DNA from: Manihot esculenta
Taxonomy: Eukaryota; Streptophyta; Magnoliopsida; Malpighiales; Euphorbiaceae
DNA: 64,000 nt
Assembly (NCBI RefSeq): GCF_001659605.2
Contig: NC_035164.2
Location: 12,250,965-12,314,964 of the forward strand
Direction: 5' to 3'
The stretch's first letter is position 1. Each line of letters starts with the position of its first letter. This document shows positions 28,161 to 40,067 of the stretch, in pieces. The translations under genes and the position numbers were made by a program. Below the pieces are notes generated by a model, which saw nothing but the letters and a program-made list of their open reading frames with translations, searched no databases and was not told the origin of the DNA.

Positions 28161-31100
28161 ATGCGAGGAACTCGTCGATCAGCTCGATTGACTGGAGTCC
28201 CACCAGAGAATGAGAGACTAGCTGCTCGTCCTCCTGCATTGCCAAGGGCAAGGTCTCAGAGATCTAGCAGGGAAGGTACGTCAATAGACCCTAGAAGGTC
28301 TGTGGACGAGAGCAGAAGAGGAACAGTTAGGGGAGGAAGATCAGAGGAAAGGAGGGAAGCTATGGAGATTGATCAGTCTAGAGATGATAGCATGGGTATA
28401 GGCAGTTTTGAGGAAGGTGTGGGAGAGTCGCAGGGAGGTGCTCAGGCCTCAGGTTTTGGCTATCCATCCTTGTTTCAGGAGCCAGAGTATCCGATGGAGG
28501 GGATGTCGGAGTACTCTCGATTTGACCCATATCCTACATACATGCCATATATGCCATATCCTCATTATTACCCATCATATCCACCATATCCTATGTATCC
28601 CTCTTCCCCTATACATCCAAGTGCAGCACACCTTGAGCCAAATGAACCAAATGAACCAGTATTACCACCAGAACTAGTAGCCCCTGTTGTTGACAGACAT
28701 GAACCTAGCTCATCTGGAGGTAAAGTCCAAATGACAGAGTACTTGAAATTGGATGCTCCTAAATACAACACAGGAGATGATCCATTTGATTACCTCAGAG
28801 CAGTTAGGATGATCACCAGTGAATTGGGAGCAGATGATAGGAGAGCCATTGAGATGGCAGGTTTCACAATAAAATGCAAGAAAGCCAGAGAATGGTTTAA
28901 GACTTATGTGGAGCCTAGAATGGACAGTATGTCATGGGGAGAGTTCGCCAATGAGTTTGCAGGGTGGGCTTTTCCTGACAGTTCGAGGGAGATGAAAGTA
29001 ATAGAATTTGAACAGTTGCGACAGACAGATGAGATGAGTGTTGATGAATTCACAGATAAGTTCCTGGATCTGCTTCAGTACGTGGGTCAAGCCTATGATA
29101 CTGATCAGAAGAAAGCAAGGAGATATACTATGAGACTGCATCCCAGGTATGCTTCCTTGATTCTTCCAGCAGAAAAGGAGAGTTTCCATACGATAGTAGA
29201 CGCAGCCAGGAAAATGGAAGCTAGTGCCAATATTCAGAAACAGTCAAAGGCACAGACTTCGGGTTCTAAAGCCCCCACACCAAGCAGTAAAAGATGGGAC
29301 AGAGCAAAAGGAACAAAGAGTAAGTTCTGGAGTAAAGTCAAGTCAGGTCTGGGAATAGGTAGTGGCTCAAGCTCTGGCACAGCTCCAGTCTGCAGACGAT
29401 GCGGAAAACCACATGGAGGAGTTTGTCGGTTGGGATCTACAGCTTGTTTTCGCTGTGGACAAGAAGGGCATATTGCTCGGGATTGTCCGCAGATGACTTT
29501 TGCACCATCCCAGCAGATGAGTTCAGGCAGTGTGGTACAGCCAGTTGTACGGCCAGTAGCTCCAGTCATGCCTCAGAGTAGTGGCAGAGGTAGAGGGAGA
29601 GGGGTAGCCTCTACTTCAGCAGCAGGTTCCCGAGGTGGAAATCCGGTAGCCCCAGCACGGATTTTCACAGTGACACAGGAGGAGGCTAACACGTCGAACA
29701 CAGTGGTGTCAGGTAATCTCATCATTGGGTGTTCAGATGTGTATGCTTTGATTGACCCCGGTGCTTCTCATTCCTTTATTGCTTCGAGAGCCATAGAGAG
29801 GTTGGGTTTGATCAGTTCTGAGTTAGAGTATCCTCTCTGGGTCAGTGGACCTAGATGTGACCCATCAGTGGCAGTGTCAGTCTGTCGTTTCAGTCCAGTG
29901 TTTATAGAGGGTAGATGCCTTCCAGCTGACCTTGTGGTTCTAGACTTGACAGATTTTGATGTCATTCTAGGGATGGATTGGCTATCTACATATAGTGCTA
30001 CGTTGGACTGTCGAGAGAAGCTAGTGAGTCTCAGAGACCAGGATGGGTCAGAGTGTGTCTTCAGAGGAGACAGGAGAGGTACACCCAGAGGTATGATTTC
30101 AGCCCTTCAGGCTCGTCGTTTGCTTAGGAGGGGTTGTCAGGGGTTTCTAGCTCATGTGAGAGAGCTAGACAGTCAGGTTAGGGAACCAGCCACAGTACCA
30201 GTAGTCCGAGAGTTTCTCGATGTATTCCCAGATGATTTGCCAGGACTACCACCTGATAGGGAGATAGGGTTTGAAATTGAATTATTGCCAGGTACTAGAC
30301 CTATCTCGATACCTCCCTACAGGATGGCGCCAGTTGAGTTAACAGAGTTGAAAGCACAGTTGCAGGACTTGGTAGATAAGGGTTTCATCCGCCCTAGTAC
30401 CTCACCTTGGGGTGCTCCAGTGCTCTTTGTCAGAAAGAAGGATGGATCCTTTAGACTTTGTATCGACTACAGACAGTTGAACAAGGTCACTATCAAGAAT
30501 AGGTATCCCTTACCGCGGATTGATGATCTATTTGACCAGCTAGCTGGAGCAGGTTGTTTCTCGAAAATAGATCTGAGATCTGGGTATCATCAGTTGAGAG
30601 TCAGAGAGGCAGATGTGCCTAAGACAGCTTTTCGGACCAGATATGGGCATTATGAGTTCTTAGTGATGCCGTTCGGGTTGACTAACGCCCCTGCAGCATT
30701 TATGGATCTCATGAACAGGGTATTCAGTGAGTTTCTGGATCACTTTGTCATTGTGTTTATCGATGATATCTTAGTGTATTCCAGAGATGCAGAGGAGCAT
30801 GCCCAGCATCTGAGGATTGTTTTACAGACACTGAGAGAGCATGGTTTCTATGCCAAGTTCTCGAAGTGTGAGTTTTGGTTACGGAGCATTTCCTTCTTGG
30901 GACATGTAGTATCAGCAGAGGGTATTGAGGTAGACCCCAAGAAGATAGAGGCTGTAGCTAACTGGCCCAGACCCATGACAGTGACTGAGATTAAAAGCTT
31001 TCTGGGACTGGCAGGTTACTACAGGAGGTTCGTTCAGAACTTCTCAAAGATAGCAGCTCCTATGACCAAATTGACTCAGAAGAACCAGAAGTTTATCTGG

Positions 31101-33098
31101 TCAAACCAGTGTGAAGAGAGCTTTGAGGAGCTCAAGAGGAGATTGACCACAGCACCAGTGTTAGCTCTGCCTGTGAGTAATGAGGACTTCACAGTGTTCT
31201 GTGATGCATCTCGAGTGGGATTGGGTTGTGTATTGATGCAGAGTGATAGAGTAATAGCTTATGCTTCTAGACAGTTGAAGAAGCACGAGTTAAATTACCC
31301 TACCCATGATCTAGAGATGGCAGCAGTTATCTTTGCACTTAAGATGTGGCGGCATTACCTCTACGGAGTTAAATGCGAGATCTTCACCGATCACAAGAGT
31401 TTACAGTACATCTTAAGTCAGAGAGAGCTAAATTTGAGGCAGAGAAGGTGGGTCGAATTGCTCAGTGATTATGATTGTAAGATCCAGTATCATCCGGGTA
31501 AGGCGAATGTTGTCGCAGACGCCCTAAGCCGGAAGTCACTAGGCAGTTTATCCCATATAGCAGCAGAGCGGAGACCGGTTGTGATGGAGCTTTATAAGCT
31601 CTTTGACGAGGGATTACAGTTAGAGTTGGCTGGTACAGGTGCGTTGATAGCACAAATGAGAGTGACACCTGTGTTTCTGGAGCAGATAGCTCAGAGACAG
31701 CATGAGGACCCTGAGTTGATGAAAATTGCCAGGACTGTTCAGTCAGGCAATAGTGCAGAGTTCAGGTTTGACAGCAAAGGGATCCTTCGCTATGGGAGTC
31801 GACTTTGTGTACCAGATAGGGGCAGTGTGAAAGAAGACATTATGAGGGAAGCTCATAATGCGAGGTATAGTGTTCACCCAGGAGCCACCAAGATGTATCA
31901 GGATCTGAAAAGGGTCTATTGGTGGCCAGCCATGAAGAAGGAAGTGGCACAGTTTGTGACAGCCTGTGAGGTTTGTCAGAGGGTGAAATTAGAACATCAG
32001 AAACCAGCAGGAATGCTTAACCCATTACCAATTCCAGAGTGGAAATGGGAGAACATAGCCATGGATTTTGTAGTGGGTTTACCAGTAGCGTCCAACAGGA
32101 TAGACTCGATATGGGTGATTGTGGACAGACTCACGAAATCTGCTCATTTTCTTCCCGTACGGAGTAACTATTCTATGGTTAAGTTGGCACAGGTCTATCT
32201 GGATGAGATAGTGAGATTACATGGAGTTCCAGTGTCTATAGTTTCAGACAGAGGACCTCAGTTTACCTCCCGCTTTTGGCGGAGTCTGCAAAGTGCGATG
32301 GGCACGAGATTAGATTTTAGTACTGCTTTCCACCCGCAGACTGATGGACAGTCAGAAAGGACCATCCAGACCATAGAGGATATGCTTCGCCTATGTGTGT
32401 TAGACTTTGGCGGTTCTTGGAGGCAGCATCTACCTTTGGTGGAGTTTGCCTACAATAACAGTCATCATGCTAGCATTGGGATGGCTCCTTATGAAGCATT
32501 ATATGGGAGGAAGTGCAGATCCCCTGTTTGCTGGGAAGAGGTAGGAGAGAAAGCTCTTGCAGGGCCAGAGTTAGTAAATCTTACCAGTAGAATGGTGCCC
32601 ATGATCAGAGAGAGAATCAGAACAGCTCAGAGTAGACAGAAAAGTTATGCAGACGTTCGTAGAAAGCAGTTAGAGTTTCAAGAAGGTAATTGGGTATTGC
32701 TGAAAGTGTCTCCAATGAAAGGAGTGGTTCGTTTTGGGAAGAAAGGTAAATTAGCTCCACGGTACATTGGACCCTTTGAGGTGTTGCAGAGGATCGGAAA
32801 TGTGTCGTATAAGCTGGATTTACCTGCTTCTATGGAGAGGATTCACCCGGTATTTCATGTTTCTATGCTACGACAGTTTGTGTCAGATCCGAATCAGGTT
32901 CTGAGTGAGCCTGAGGTGGAGATTCATACAGATCTCACCTATATAGAGCAGCCAGTGCGGATTCTGGACACGCAGATCAGACAGCTAAGGAACAAGGAGA
33001 TTCCGATGGTGAAAGTTCTGTGGAACCACCATAACCTAGAAGAGTGCACGTGGGAGACGCGGGAGTCTATGCTCCAGCAGTATCCATATTTGTTTTAA
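28161..33098 (+). CDS. Tek4 complete gag-pol polyprotein
   Basis: One frame of 1645 codons, ATG directly after a 3' splice-like TGTTTCCAG (28153). Pro/Tyr-rich region about 110-165; gag core about 190-320; CCHC knuckle 429-442; aspartic protease with active D532 (DPGAS); RT with [19 protein letters not shown] and catalytic FIDD at 868-869; RNase H ([10 protein letters not shown]); integrase with zinc-binding region and catalytic D1302, D1363 and E1399 (35 residues between the last two); chromodomain-like C-terminus about 1590-1645. No catalytic residue is visibly missing. The protein would assemble particles in the cytoplasm, copy RNA to cDNA and integrate it, with the chromodomain-like tail possibly steering it to heterochromatin. 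Confidence 0.96.
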   Translation: MRGTRRSARLTGVPPENERLAARPPALPRARSQRSSREGTSIDPRRSVDESRRGTVRGGRSEERREAMEIDQSRDDSMGIGSFEEGVGESQGGAQASGFGYPSLFQEPEYPMEGMSEYSRFDPYPTYMPYMPYPHYYPSYPPYPMYPSSPIHPSAAHLEPNEPNEPVLPPELVAPVVDRHEPSSSGGKVQMTEYLKLDAPKYNTGDDPFDYLRAVRMITSELGADDRRAIEMAGFTIKCKKAREWFKTYVEPRMDSMSWGEFANEFAGWAFPDSSREMKVIEFEQLRQTDEMSVDEFTDKFLDLLQYVGQAYDTDQKKARRYTMRLHPRYASLILPAEKESFHTIVDAARKMEASANIQKQSKAQTSGSKAPTPSSKRWDRAKGTKSKFWSKVKSGLGIGSGSSSGTAPVCRRCGKPHGGVCRLGSTACFRCGQEGHIARDCPQMTFAPSQQMSSGSVVQPVVRPVAPVMPQSSGRGRGRGVASTSAAGSRGGNPVAPARIFTVTQEEANTSNTVVSGNLIIGCSDVYALIDPGASHSFIASRAIERLGLISSELEYPLWVSGPRCDPSVAVSVCRFSPVFIEGRCLPADLVVLDLTDFDVILGMDWLSTYSATLDCREKLVSLRDQDGSECVFRGDRRGTPRGMISALQARRLLRRGCQGFLAHVRELDSQVREPATVPVVREFLDVFPDDLPGLPPDREIGFEIELLPGTRPISIPPYRMAPVELTELKAQLQDLVDKGFIRPSTSPWGAPVLFVRKKDGSFRLCIDYRQLNKVTIKNRYPLPRIDDLFDQLAGAGCFSKIDLRSGYHQLRVREADVPKTAFRTRYGHYEFLVMPFGLTNAPAAFMDLMNRVFSEFLDHFVIVFIDDILVYSRDAEEHAQHLRIVLQTLREHGFYAKFSKCEFWLRSISFLGHVVSAEGIEVDPKKIEAVANWPRPMTVTEIKSFLGLAGYYRRFVQNFSKIAAPMTKLTQKNQKFIWSNQCEESFEELKRRLTTAPVLALPVSNEDFTVFCDASRVGLGCVLMQSDRVIAYASRQLKKHELNYPTHDLEMAAVIFALKMWRHYLYGVKCEIFTDHKSLQYILSQRELNLRQRRWVELLSDYDCKIQYHPGKANVVADALSRKSLGSLSHIAAERRPVVMELYKLFDEGLQLELAGTGALIAQMRVTPVFLEQIAQRQHEDPELMKIARTVQSGNSAEFRFDSKGILRYGSRLCVPDRGSVKEDIMREAHNARYSVHPGATKMYQDLKRVYWWPAMKKEVAQFVTACEVCQRVKLEHQKPAGMLNPLPIPEWKWENIAMDFVVGLPVASNRIDSIWVIVDRLTKSAHFLPVRSNYSMVKLAQVYLDEIVRLHGVPVSIVSDRGPQFTSRFWRSLQSAMGTRLDFSTAFHPQTDGQSERTIQTIEDMLRLCVLDFGGSWRQHLPLVEFAYNNSHHASIGMAPYEALYGRKCRSPVCWEEVGEKALAGPELVNLTSRMVPMIRERIRTAQSRQKSYADVRRKQLEFQEGNWVLLKVSPMKGVVRFGKKGKLAPRYIGPFEVLQRIGNVSYKLDLPASMERIHPVFHVSMLRQFVSDPNQVLSEPEVEIHTDLTYIEQPVRILDTQIRQLRNKEIPMVKVLWNHHNLEECTWETRESMLQQYPYLF

Positions 33099-33180
33099 GG
33101 TTAGTTTCCTCCTTGTGTTATTTTGTGTTTTTGTATGTTTTCGAAACATCCGAGGACGAATGTTCTTAAGGAGGGGAGAA
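33099..33180 (+). other. Tek4 3' stretch and polypurine tract
   Basis: Ends in AAGGAGGGGAGAA (33168-33180) directly before the 3' LTR. Confidence 0.88.
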
Positions 33181-35352
33181 TGTAATACCCGGCTAGAGTC
33201 CGGCACCGGAATTCCTGTTGTTTGATGGAATCCAGGGTGTCGGAATTCTAAAAAGGGTAGGATTTATGTTTTTACTAGGTGTTATGATGTGTTTAAATGT
33301 TTTAAAGTTAAGGGAAGTGAGTTTTGAGTTGAAATGACCTAAGGCAGTTGAGCCAAGTTCGGCCGCCGAAAGTAAGTTCGGCCGCCGAAAGTGTTTGGCT
33401 TCCGAAGGGAAGTTCGGCCCCCGAATGTTGCTTGGTCTTGCATGTCATTGGGCAGCCGACGATGAGTTGGCCAGCCAAGCTGAGTCATGGCTTTTGACAG
33501 ATGTTGGCCTCAGATTCTTGCCATGAATTAGCCACGTCTTCTATGACTCATCTGCAAGTGTTTTGAGCAGCTCATGCAGGAGTTTGCTCATTCACCAAGT
33601 TTTGAAGGGTTTGAAGCAAAAAGTGAGTTTGAGAGAGTTTGAGAGTGTGAGAAGAGGTGATCCGTTTTCCCTTGTTCAGAGTGTTTAGCTTCTTGCTACA
33701 GGAGGTACGTGATGCTTTTGACCATGGTTTTATGTGTTTTGAGCAGGTTTTATGGAAGTTAAGGGAGAGAGATGCATGGTTAAGTGAGACGTAGTGTTTT
33801 TGATGAGTTATGCATGTATATATGCTTATGTGTTATGTTTGTTTTGTTGTTTGGGGTATTAGCTAGTTTTGGACCCCTGTGATCATATACATGAGTATAT
33901 GTATGGTGAGGAGGTGACGTTTGCATGGTTTGAGAAGTTGAAGGAAAGAAGGAGATGGGTTGCCGTTGAAGCTGAGTTCTGGATGAACTCAGGTTCGGCA
34001 GCCGAAAGTTCATTCGGCCGCCGAACCTCTTGCATGGTAGCTTAGGCTGCCACAGCTTGCCCCCGCGAGTTGTGCATGTTCGGCTCTGTTTGGGGGTTTC
34101 GGCCGCCGAAGGTGCCGCCGAAGGTGCTTGAGTTTCGTCTCTGGAGAGGACTTTCGGCCGCCGAACCTGCTGCCGAAAGTGTTCTGTCCAGCTTTTCTTT
34201 TGCATGTTTTGCATGACGTTTAGAGCGAGTTTTAGGGGATTCTTGGGGAATTTAAATAGAGTGAGTCATAAGCTAGTTTGGTCCCTCAGTTATGTCTTTA
34301 TGTGTTTATACAGACCAGAGGAACCAGAGAGAGCAGCAGTGAGTCCTGCTCCAGAGGTTCAGAACCTGCAGAGTCAGTCAGTCCAGTTAGCCCGAGGTGA
34401 GTGGAACTAAACTTATGACTTTTAATTGACTCACAAACTGCTTTTAGCATATCTCATACATCATGTTTATGCCATAGGTTGCTTGCATTAGTATACACGA
34501 ATATGTTGCATTGCATTGTTATTTGATGATGTGAGTAAATGCTGAATGATCCAATAGTCACAGACAGGAAGACCAGGAGCCTTTGACTACGCCCTGGCAC
34601 GTATAGCAAAGACCAGGAGCCTTTGACTACGCCCTGGCAGGTATAGCGAAGTCCAGGAGCCTTTGACTACGCCCTGGCAATGGTAAGTTCACAGGTGTTA
34701 TATACACATATACATATATGACAGGAAGACCAGGTGCTCGATTCTACGCCCTGGCACAGAGTTACTGGGACTATGTGGTGACAGGTTTACTCTTGATGTG
34801 GCTTGTCTGTGATATGGTGCATTCCATGAGATCATATGTTACTGAGATGTTTTACTGTTCTACTCACTGGGCTATAGAGCTCATCCCACTCCCTTAACCC
34901 CAGTTTTGCAGGTTCAGTGTACAGTGTACAGGGACAGTCCAGCAGAGTACAGGAAAAGTAAAGAGATCTGTAATAGCTTAGAGTGGACATGTAATACTAA
35001 AGAGATGTAATAGTTGTTGCTTGACCTAGTGATGTATATGTTGTACATGATCTGTATATGTATATATGTTTTCTTGTATGTGAAAACCAGGCTTAACAGG
35101 TATGAGTTACCCATCTAGAGCAAGCTCGAGTCAGGGATACAGAGTACAGAGTACATGAGTACAGAGTACAGAGATAGTGCATGCACAGGTTAAGCCTTGG
35201 TTCAGCAAAGAGTTTTATTTTCACTGAAAATGTATGATCATGTATGAGATTTACAGGTACACAGAGAGTATAGTAGGCTTGCTACGGGTTCTGGCGGCCT
35301 TAAGCCGACCTGAATCCTAGCGCCGGTGACGGTCCTTTTTGGGGTCGTTACA
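33181..35352 (+). repeat. Tek4 3' LTR
   Basis: 2172 bp, the same length as the 5' LTR. Differences noticed by eye: near 34078 (T/G), 34417 (C/G), 34648 (A/G), 35043 (T/G), 35153 (T/C) and 35291 (A/C). Followed by CCGCC (35353-35357). Confidence 0.96.
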
Positions 35353-36569
35353 CCGCCGAACTTGCCTGACTTTCGGTTCTGGAGGGACTTTCGGCCGCCG
35401 AACCTGCCGCCGAAAGTGCCCTGTTCAGCCATTTCTTGCATGTTTTTATGTGATGTTTTCATGATGTTTTAGGGGGTTTTTGGGGAGTAGTTTAGAGTTA
35501 TGTTCTAGCATGTTTGGTCCCTCATTTGAGTCCACCTGTGTAGGTTCGGACCCGAGGAACCGAGGACTCCAGCAGTGAGGTCAGCTGCTTCGGTGTTGTC
35601 AGAGTCAGCCAGAGGTGAGTGGAACTAAACTCAATCTTTTAAATTAAATGTTTTATCATGTTTCATGCATCATGATTATGCAATAGGATGATTGCATTAG
35701 TATTCACGAATATGCCGCATTGCATTGATTGTTGTTGATGTGGGTGAATGTTGGATGACCCAATTAGTCCATGACAGGAAGACCAGGACCCCATTCTATG
35801 GCCTGGCACGGAAATGAAAGACCAGGACCCCATTCTACGGCCTGGCACGATTGTGGACTCGAAGACCAGGAGCCCAGAGGAGGCCCTAGAAAAATGGTAA
35901 GTAATGTATGTATGACAGGAAGACCAGGACCCCATGCTACGGCCTGGCATTATGTTAGCTTGGACTAATTGGTGACAAGTTCACCAAACCCCTTATGTGA
36001 ATTGTTTGTGTTATGATGCATTCCATTTGAGCATAGTGTTAATGTATTTTATTAGTTCAGCTCACTGGGCTTTTTAGCTCACCCCTCTCCCTTTACCCCC
36101 AGGCTTGCAGGTACAGTATAGTGCGGGAGTCCGGATAGAGTAATGAAGTCATGCTTATGTAATAGCTAGCAATGGACATGATCAAATTGTAATGTAAAAT
36201 TACAGTATAGTTATGTAATGAGGTTTATGGATGTTAGTGTGTGCTTGACCATAGATTGTGCTATCCCTTTAACCATGATCTTAGAGATTTTTACGATGTT
36301 TATGTAAACCAACTCAACGTATGTTATGTCACCCCTTGGGGGCACTGATGAGATCCCACAGAGGGATCAATGTTATGTTAATGTTTATGCACAGGTTGAG
36401 TTTGGTTGATGTTCATGTAAAGAAAAGTTATAATTTTTATGCATGTTGTTGATCATGTATGGGATTATACAGGTTTACAGGTTATAGGTCAGGCTTGCTA
36501 CGGGTCCCGGCGGCCTTAAGCCGATCTGGATCCTAGCGCCGGTAGCGGTCCGATATTCGGGTCGTTACA
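35353..36569 (+). repeat. Tek3 3' LTR, second part
   Basis: Resumes with CCGCC and then GAACTTGCC and runs to GTCGTTACA at 36569, with the second palindrome cluster's end, iterons (35775-35950) and both splice-like signals. TTCTT follows (36570-36574). Confidence 0.95.
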
Positions 36570-37064
36570 TTCTTGGAGAAGAAGAAGAAGATGAAACATA
36601 AAGAGATAGCGTGAGGGAAAAGGAAATAAAAAATATTTAAAGTGATTTGGGGTAGTTGAACTGCCCTGATCATTAAATGTTGAGTCTCTAGCTTCTTGAC
36701 AGGTTGATTTGGTCAGTGATTTGGGCAAATCGCTTGGCCAAATCACTTTCTTCATTGCAGTTGCTTGGTTGGTACTGTTCACGCCCTTTGCTGTTGATGG
36801 GCTGAGCTGGTGATTTGGCCTGGTGATTTGGGCAAATCACCTAGGCAAATCACTTCTTCGGTGCAATTGCCTGGTTAATCTTGTTCTTTCTAAGATGAAC
36901 CCTGTCGATTTGGCCTGTTGATTTGGGCACATCACCTGCCCCAATTACTTGTGACTATGGTACATTCAGCCGATTTGCCCCAGTGATTTGGGCAGATCGC
37001 TTCAGCTGGATTGCCTCCCAGTAGCGCCCTGTTTTCTGTCTCGGGCTGGACTGCCTTGTCTTGA
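36570..37064 (-). other. Ath1 IN-ORF3 spacer with dense hairpin units
   Basis: No protein-coding frame. Four clusters of the GATTTGCCCAAATC palindrome lie at about 36706-36746, 36808-36855, 36907-36945 and 36967-37000, several with the three-arm layout (for example GTGATTTGG...CCAAATCAC at 36717-36746). Confidence 0.72.
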
Positions 37065-38380
37065 TCAGCAGGCTGGGGAAGGGGGATCCAAGGGAACCTC
37101 CTCCACAAGGTGAACAGTAAATCCTTTATAAAATTTCTTCAAATGGTGCCCATTAACCTTGAAAACTTTGCTGGTTTGTGGACTGCGGATGTCCACAGCT
37201 CCATGTGGGTAGATGTGCTCAATCAAGAATGGCTCAATCCACTTAGACCGAAGCTTCCCAGGGAATAAAACCTTGAATCAAAAAGCAAAACCTTATCACC
37301 AACCTGGAAGTGTTTTCTGGAGATATTTTTGTCATGGAAGGCTTTGGTCTTTGCTTTGTAATCCCATGAAGATTCATATGCATCATGTCGAATCTCCTCT
37401 AGTTCTTGAATTTGCAACTTTCTGTGGCCTCCAGCTTCTTTTTCATCAAGATTACACTTTTTGACAGCCCAAAAGGCTTTGTGTTCAAGTTCTACGGGTA
37501 GATGGCAAGCTTTCCCATAAATCAGCCTGTATGGAGACATCCCAATTGGAGTTTTATATGTTGTTCTATATGCCCATAAGGCATCATTGAGGCGTTCACT
37601 CCAGTCCTTGCGATTTGGGCAGACTATTTTCTCCAAGATTGACTTGATCTCCCTATTTGACACTTTGGCCAGCCCATTTGTTTGAGGATGATAGGCAGTA
37701 GAGGTTCTATGGATGACGTGGTGCTTCTTGAGGAGAGTTTCTACTACCTTGTTGCAAAAATGAGTGCCGCGGTCACTGATGATGGCTTTGGGCAGACCGA
37801 ATCTTGAGAATATGTGGGATTTCACGAAGTCACAAACTATTTTTGCATCATCAGCCCTTGTTGCCTTTGCCTCAATCCACTTGGACACATAGTCAACTGC
37901 TAGTAGGATGTAGGTGCTGCCAAAGGAAGGTGGGAAGGGTCCCATAAAGTCGATGCCCCAAATGTCAAAAATTTCACAAACCATGATAGGTGCTTGTGGC
38001 ATTTCACTTCGGTTGCCAAGGTTTCCTGTTTGTTGGCACCTTGCACATGACCTACAAAATAAATAAGAATCTCTAAATATGTTAGGCCAAAATAACCCAC
38101 ATTCAAGTATTTTCAAAGCTGTCTTGCGTGGCCCAAAATGTCCTCCACAGCCGTATGAGTGGCAGAAGGCTAGGACAAAATGTATTTCTTGATCCGGGAT
38201 GCATCTTCGGATCACTTGGTCTGCACAATGCTTCCATAGGTAAGGCTCATCCCACACATAATATCTTGCATTTTTCTTGATCTTGTCTCTCATGTGTTTG
38301 GTCAAATCAGAGGGTAAATCACCTGTGGCAAGGTAATTTACTATATCAGCATACCAGGTTCCTCTTTTTGGACAGCAAAG
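37065..38380 (-). pseudogene. Ath1 integrase, catalytic Glu replaced, frameshifted
   Basis: Minus-strand Athila-type IN, closely similar to Ath2: zinc-binding [10 protein letters not shown]...CRSCARCQQ, catalytic Asp in [10 protein letters not shown] and in IISDRGTHF. The third catalytic residue, Glu in NGQAEVSN of Ath2, is Lys here ([11 protein letters not shown] at 37664-37666), which should abolish activity. A frameshift near 37262-37275 breaks the C-terminal part (DSRF|...), which then continues in another frame to the stop at 37065-37067. A one-base deletion near 38357 also separates it from RNase H. Confidence 0.9.
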
Positions 38381-40062
38381 AGGTGCTCATCAGGGAAATC
38401 TTCGTTGATGGGGCAGGTCTCCATCTCGGTCTGTATCCTGCTGAGATGATCAGCTACAAGGTTTTCCTTCCCCTTCTTGTCACGAATCTCTAAGTCAAAC
38501 TCTTGCAAGAGCAATATCCATCGCACCAGCCTTAGTTTGGACTCCTTTTTCTTGATTAAATATCTTAATGCAGCATGGTCTGAATAAATAATCACCTTCG
38601 TCCCAAGTAGATAGGACCGAAATTTCTCCAATGCAAACACAACAGCCAGCAACTCTTTTTCGGTGGTAGAATAATTGCATTGTGCAGCATCTAGGGTGCG
38701 TGAGGCATAGTGAATGACATGAGGAGAGTTACCTTTACGCTGTCCCAACACTGCACCTATAGCAAAGTTGCTGGCGTCACACATAATCTCAAATGGAAGA
38801 GTCTAATCAGGTGGTTGGATGACTGGGGCAATGACCAGTAGTGATATGACCAAATAAAAAGCTGTCCTGCAGTTTTCATCAAAGCTGAATGGTATGTCCG
38901 GCTGTAATAACCTGCACAAAGGCTGAGTTATTTTTGAAAAATCTTTGATAAACCTCCTGTAAAAACCAGCATGGCCAAGGAATGATCTAATCTTCTGAAT
39001 GCTGGTTGGATAGGGCAGGCTTTTGATGGTGTCCACTTTGGCTTTATCCACTTCTATCCCCTTTGCTGAAACAATATGGCTCAAGATTAAGCCATGGCTG
39101 ACCATGAAGTGGCATTTCTCGTAGTTAAGAACTAGATTTGTCTCCAAGCACCTTTGAAGTATCTTCTCCAAGTTGGCTAGGCATTCACTGAATGAGTTGC
39201 CATATACCGTGAAATCGTCCATGAATACTTCAATAATCTTCTCCACATAGTCAGAAAAAATACTCATCATGCACCTTTGGAAAGTGGCTGGTGCATTGCA
39301 AAGACCGAAGGGCATCCTTCTAAATGCGAAGGTGCCAAATGGACATGTGAAGGTGGTCTTTTCTTGGTCTTCAGGTGCAACGGGAATTTGGTAGAATCCC
39401 GAATATCCATCAAGGCAGTAGTAATGGCTTTTTCCAGCAAGTCTCTCAAGCATTTGGTCCATGAAGGGCAAGGGAAAATGGTCCTTTCTTGTGGCTGTGT
39501 TGAGCTTCCTGTAATCCATGCACACTCTCCACCCATTTTGCACAAAGGTGGGTACTAGCTCTCCTTCAGAATTGGGGACAATAGTAATCCTAGTCTTCTT
39601 TGGCACTACGTGGATAGGACTCACCCACTTGCTATCAGAGATAGGGTAGATGACTCTGGTGTCTAAGAGCTTCATTATTTCTTTCTTCACAATCTCCATC
39701 ATTGGTGGATTTAGCCTTCTTTGGGCCTCACGGACAGGTTTGCATTCATCCTCCATGAGTATCCAATGCATGCATGTTGAGGGTGAGATGCCTTTGATGT
39801 CCTCCAAGGTCCACCCAATTGCTTTCTTGTGTTTCCTCAATGCCTCTAGGAGTTTTTCCTCTTCTTGCTGGTTGAGTTGATTGGATACTATGACTGGGAT
39901 TTAGCCTTCCATTTGAAGTAGGCATATTTGAGGTGCCTTGGCAAAGGTTTCAGAGCTGGTGCAGTTGTTGTCTGGTCTGATGCTTGCTGTCTGTCCACTG
40001 ATTTGGGCAGATTGTCTGGCGCTGGGTTTGGTGATCGGGGCAGATCACTCTTTGTCCTGTCT
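38341..40062 (-). pseudogene. Ath1 reverse transcriptase-RNase H, with stops
   Basis: From the left: RNase H (38341-38784; [32 protein letters not shown]) and RT (38803-39840; RVCMDYRKLNTATRKDHFPLPF, LDGYSGFYQI, catalytic FMDDF with the two Asp codons at 39214-39219). TAG at 38803-38805 replaces a Trp codon between them. A stop (TAA, 39901-39903) precedes RT. The segment 39904-40062 is the PR-RT linker with two hairpin units. Tek5 interrupts the linker at 40067. This is the only Athila-type RT in the window. Confidence 0.9.
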
Positions 40063-40067
40063 GTCTG

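Larger units (their letters stand above)
25769..35352 (+). mobile_element. Tek4: apparently intact Tekay-type element
   Basis: 9584 bp with two LTRs of exactly 2172 bp (25769-27940 and 33181-35352), exact CCGCC duplications (25764-25768, 35353-35357), a perfect primer site, one uninterrupted gag-pol frame, and a clear polypurine tract. About six substitutions separate the LTRs by eye. Its LTR shares termini and layout with Tek3 but is otherwise a distinct subfamily. It is the only element here with no visible defect. Confidence 0.96.
17177..36569 (+). mobile_element. Tek3: Tekay-type chromovirus, nearly complete, carries Tek4
   Basis: LTRs 17177-19394 and 24762-25768 plus 35358-36569, flanked by exact TTCTT duplications (17172-17176 and 36570-36574). 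About 9.8 kb without Tek4. Primer site, gag-PR, RT-RNaseH-IN and polypurine tract are all present. One UAG splits the polyprotein, and a conserved RT residue is altered. It is inserted in the IN-ORF3 region of Ath1. Confidence 0.95.
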
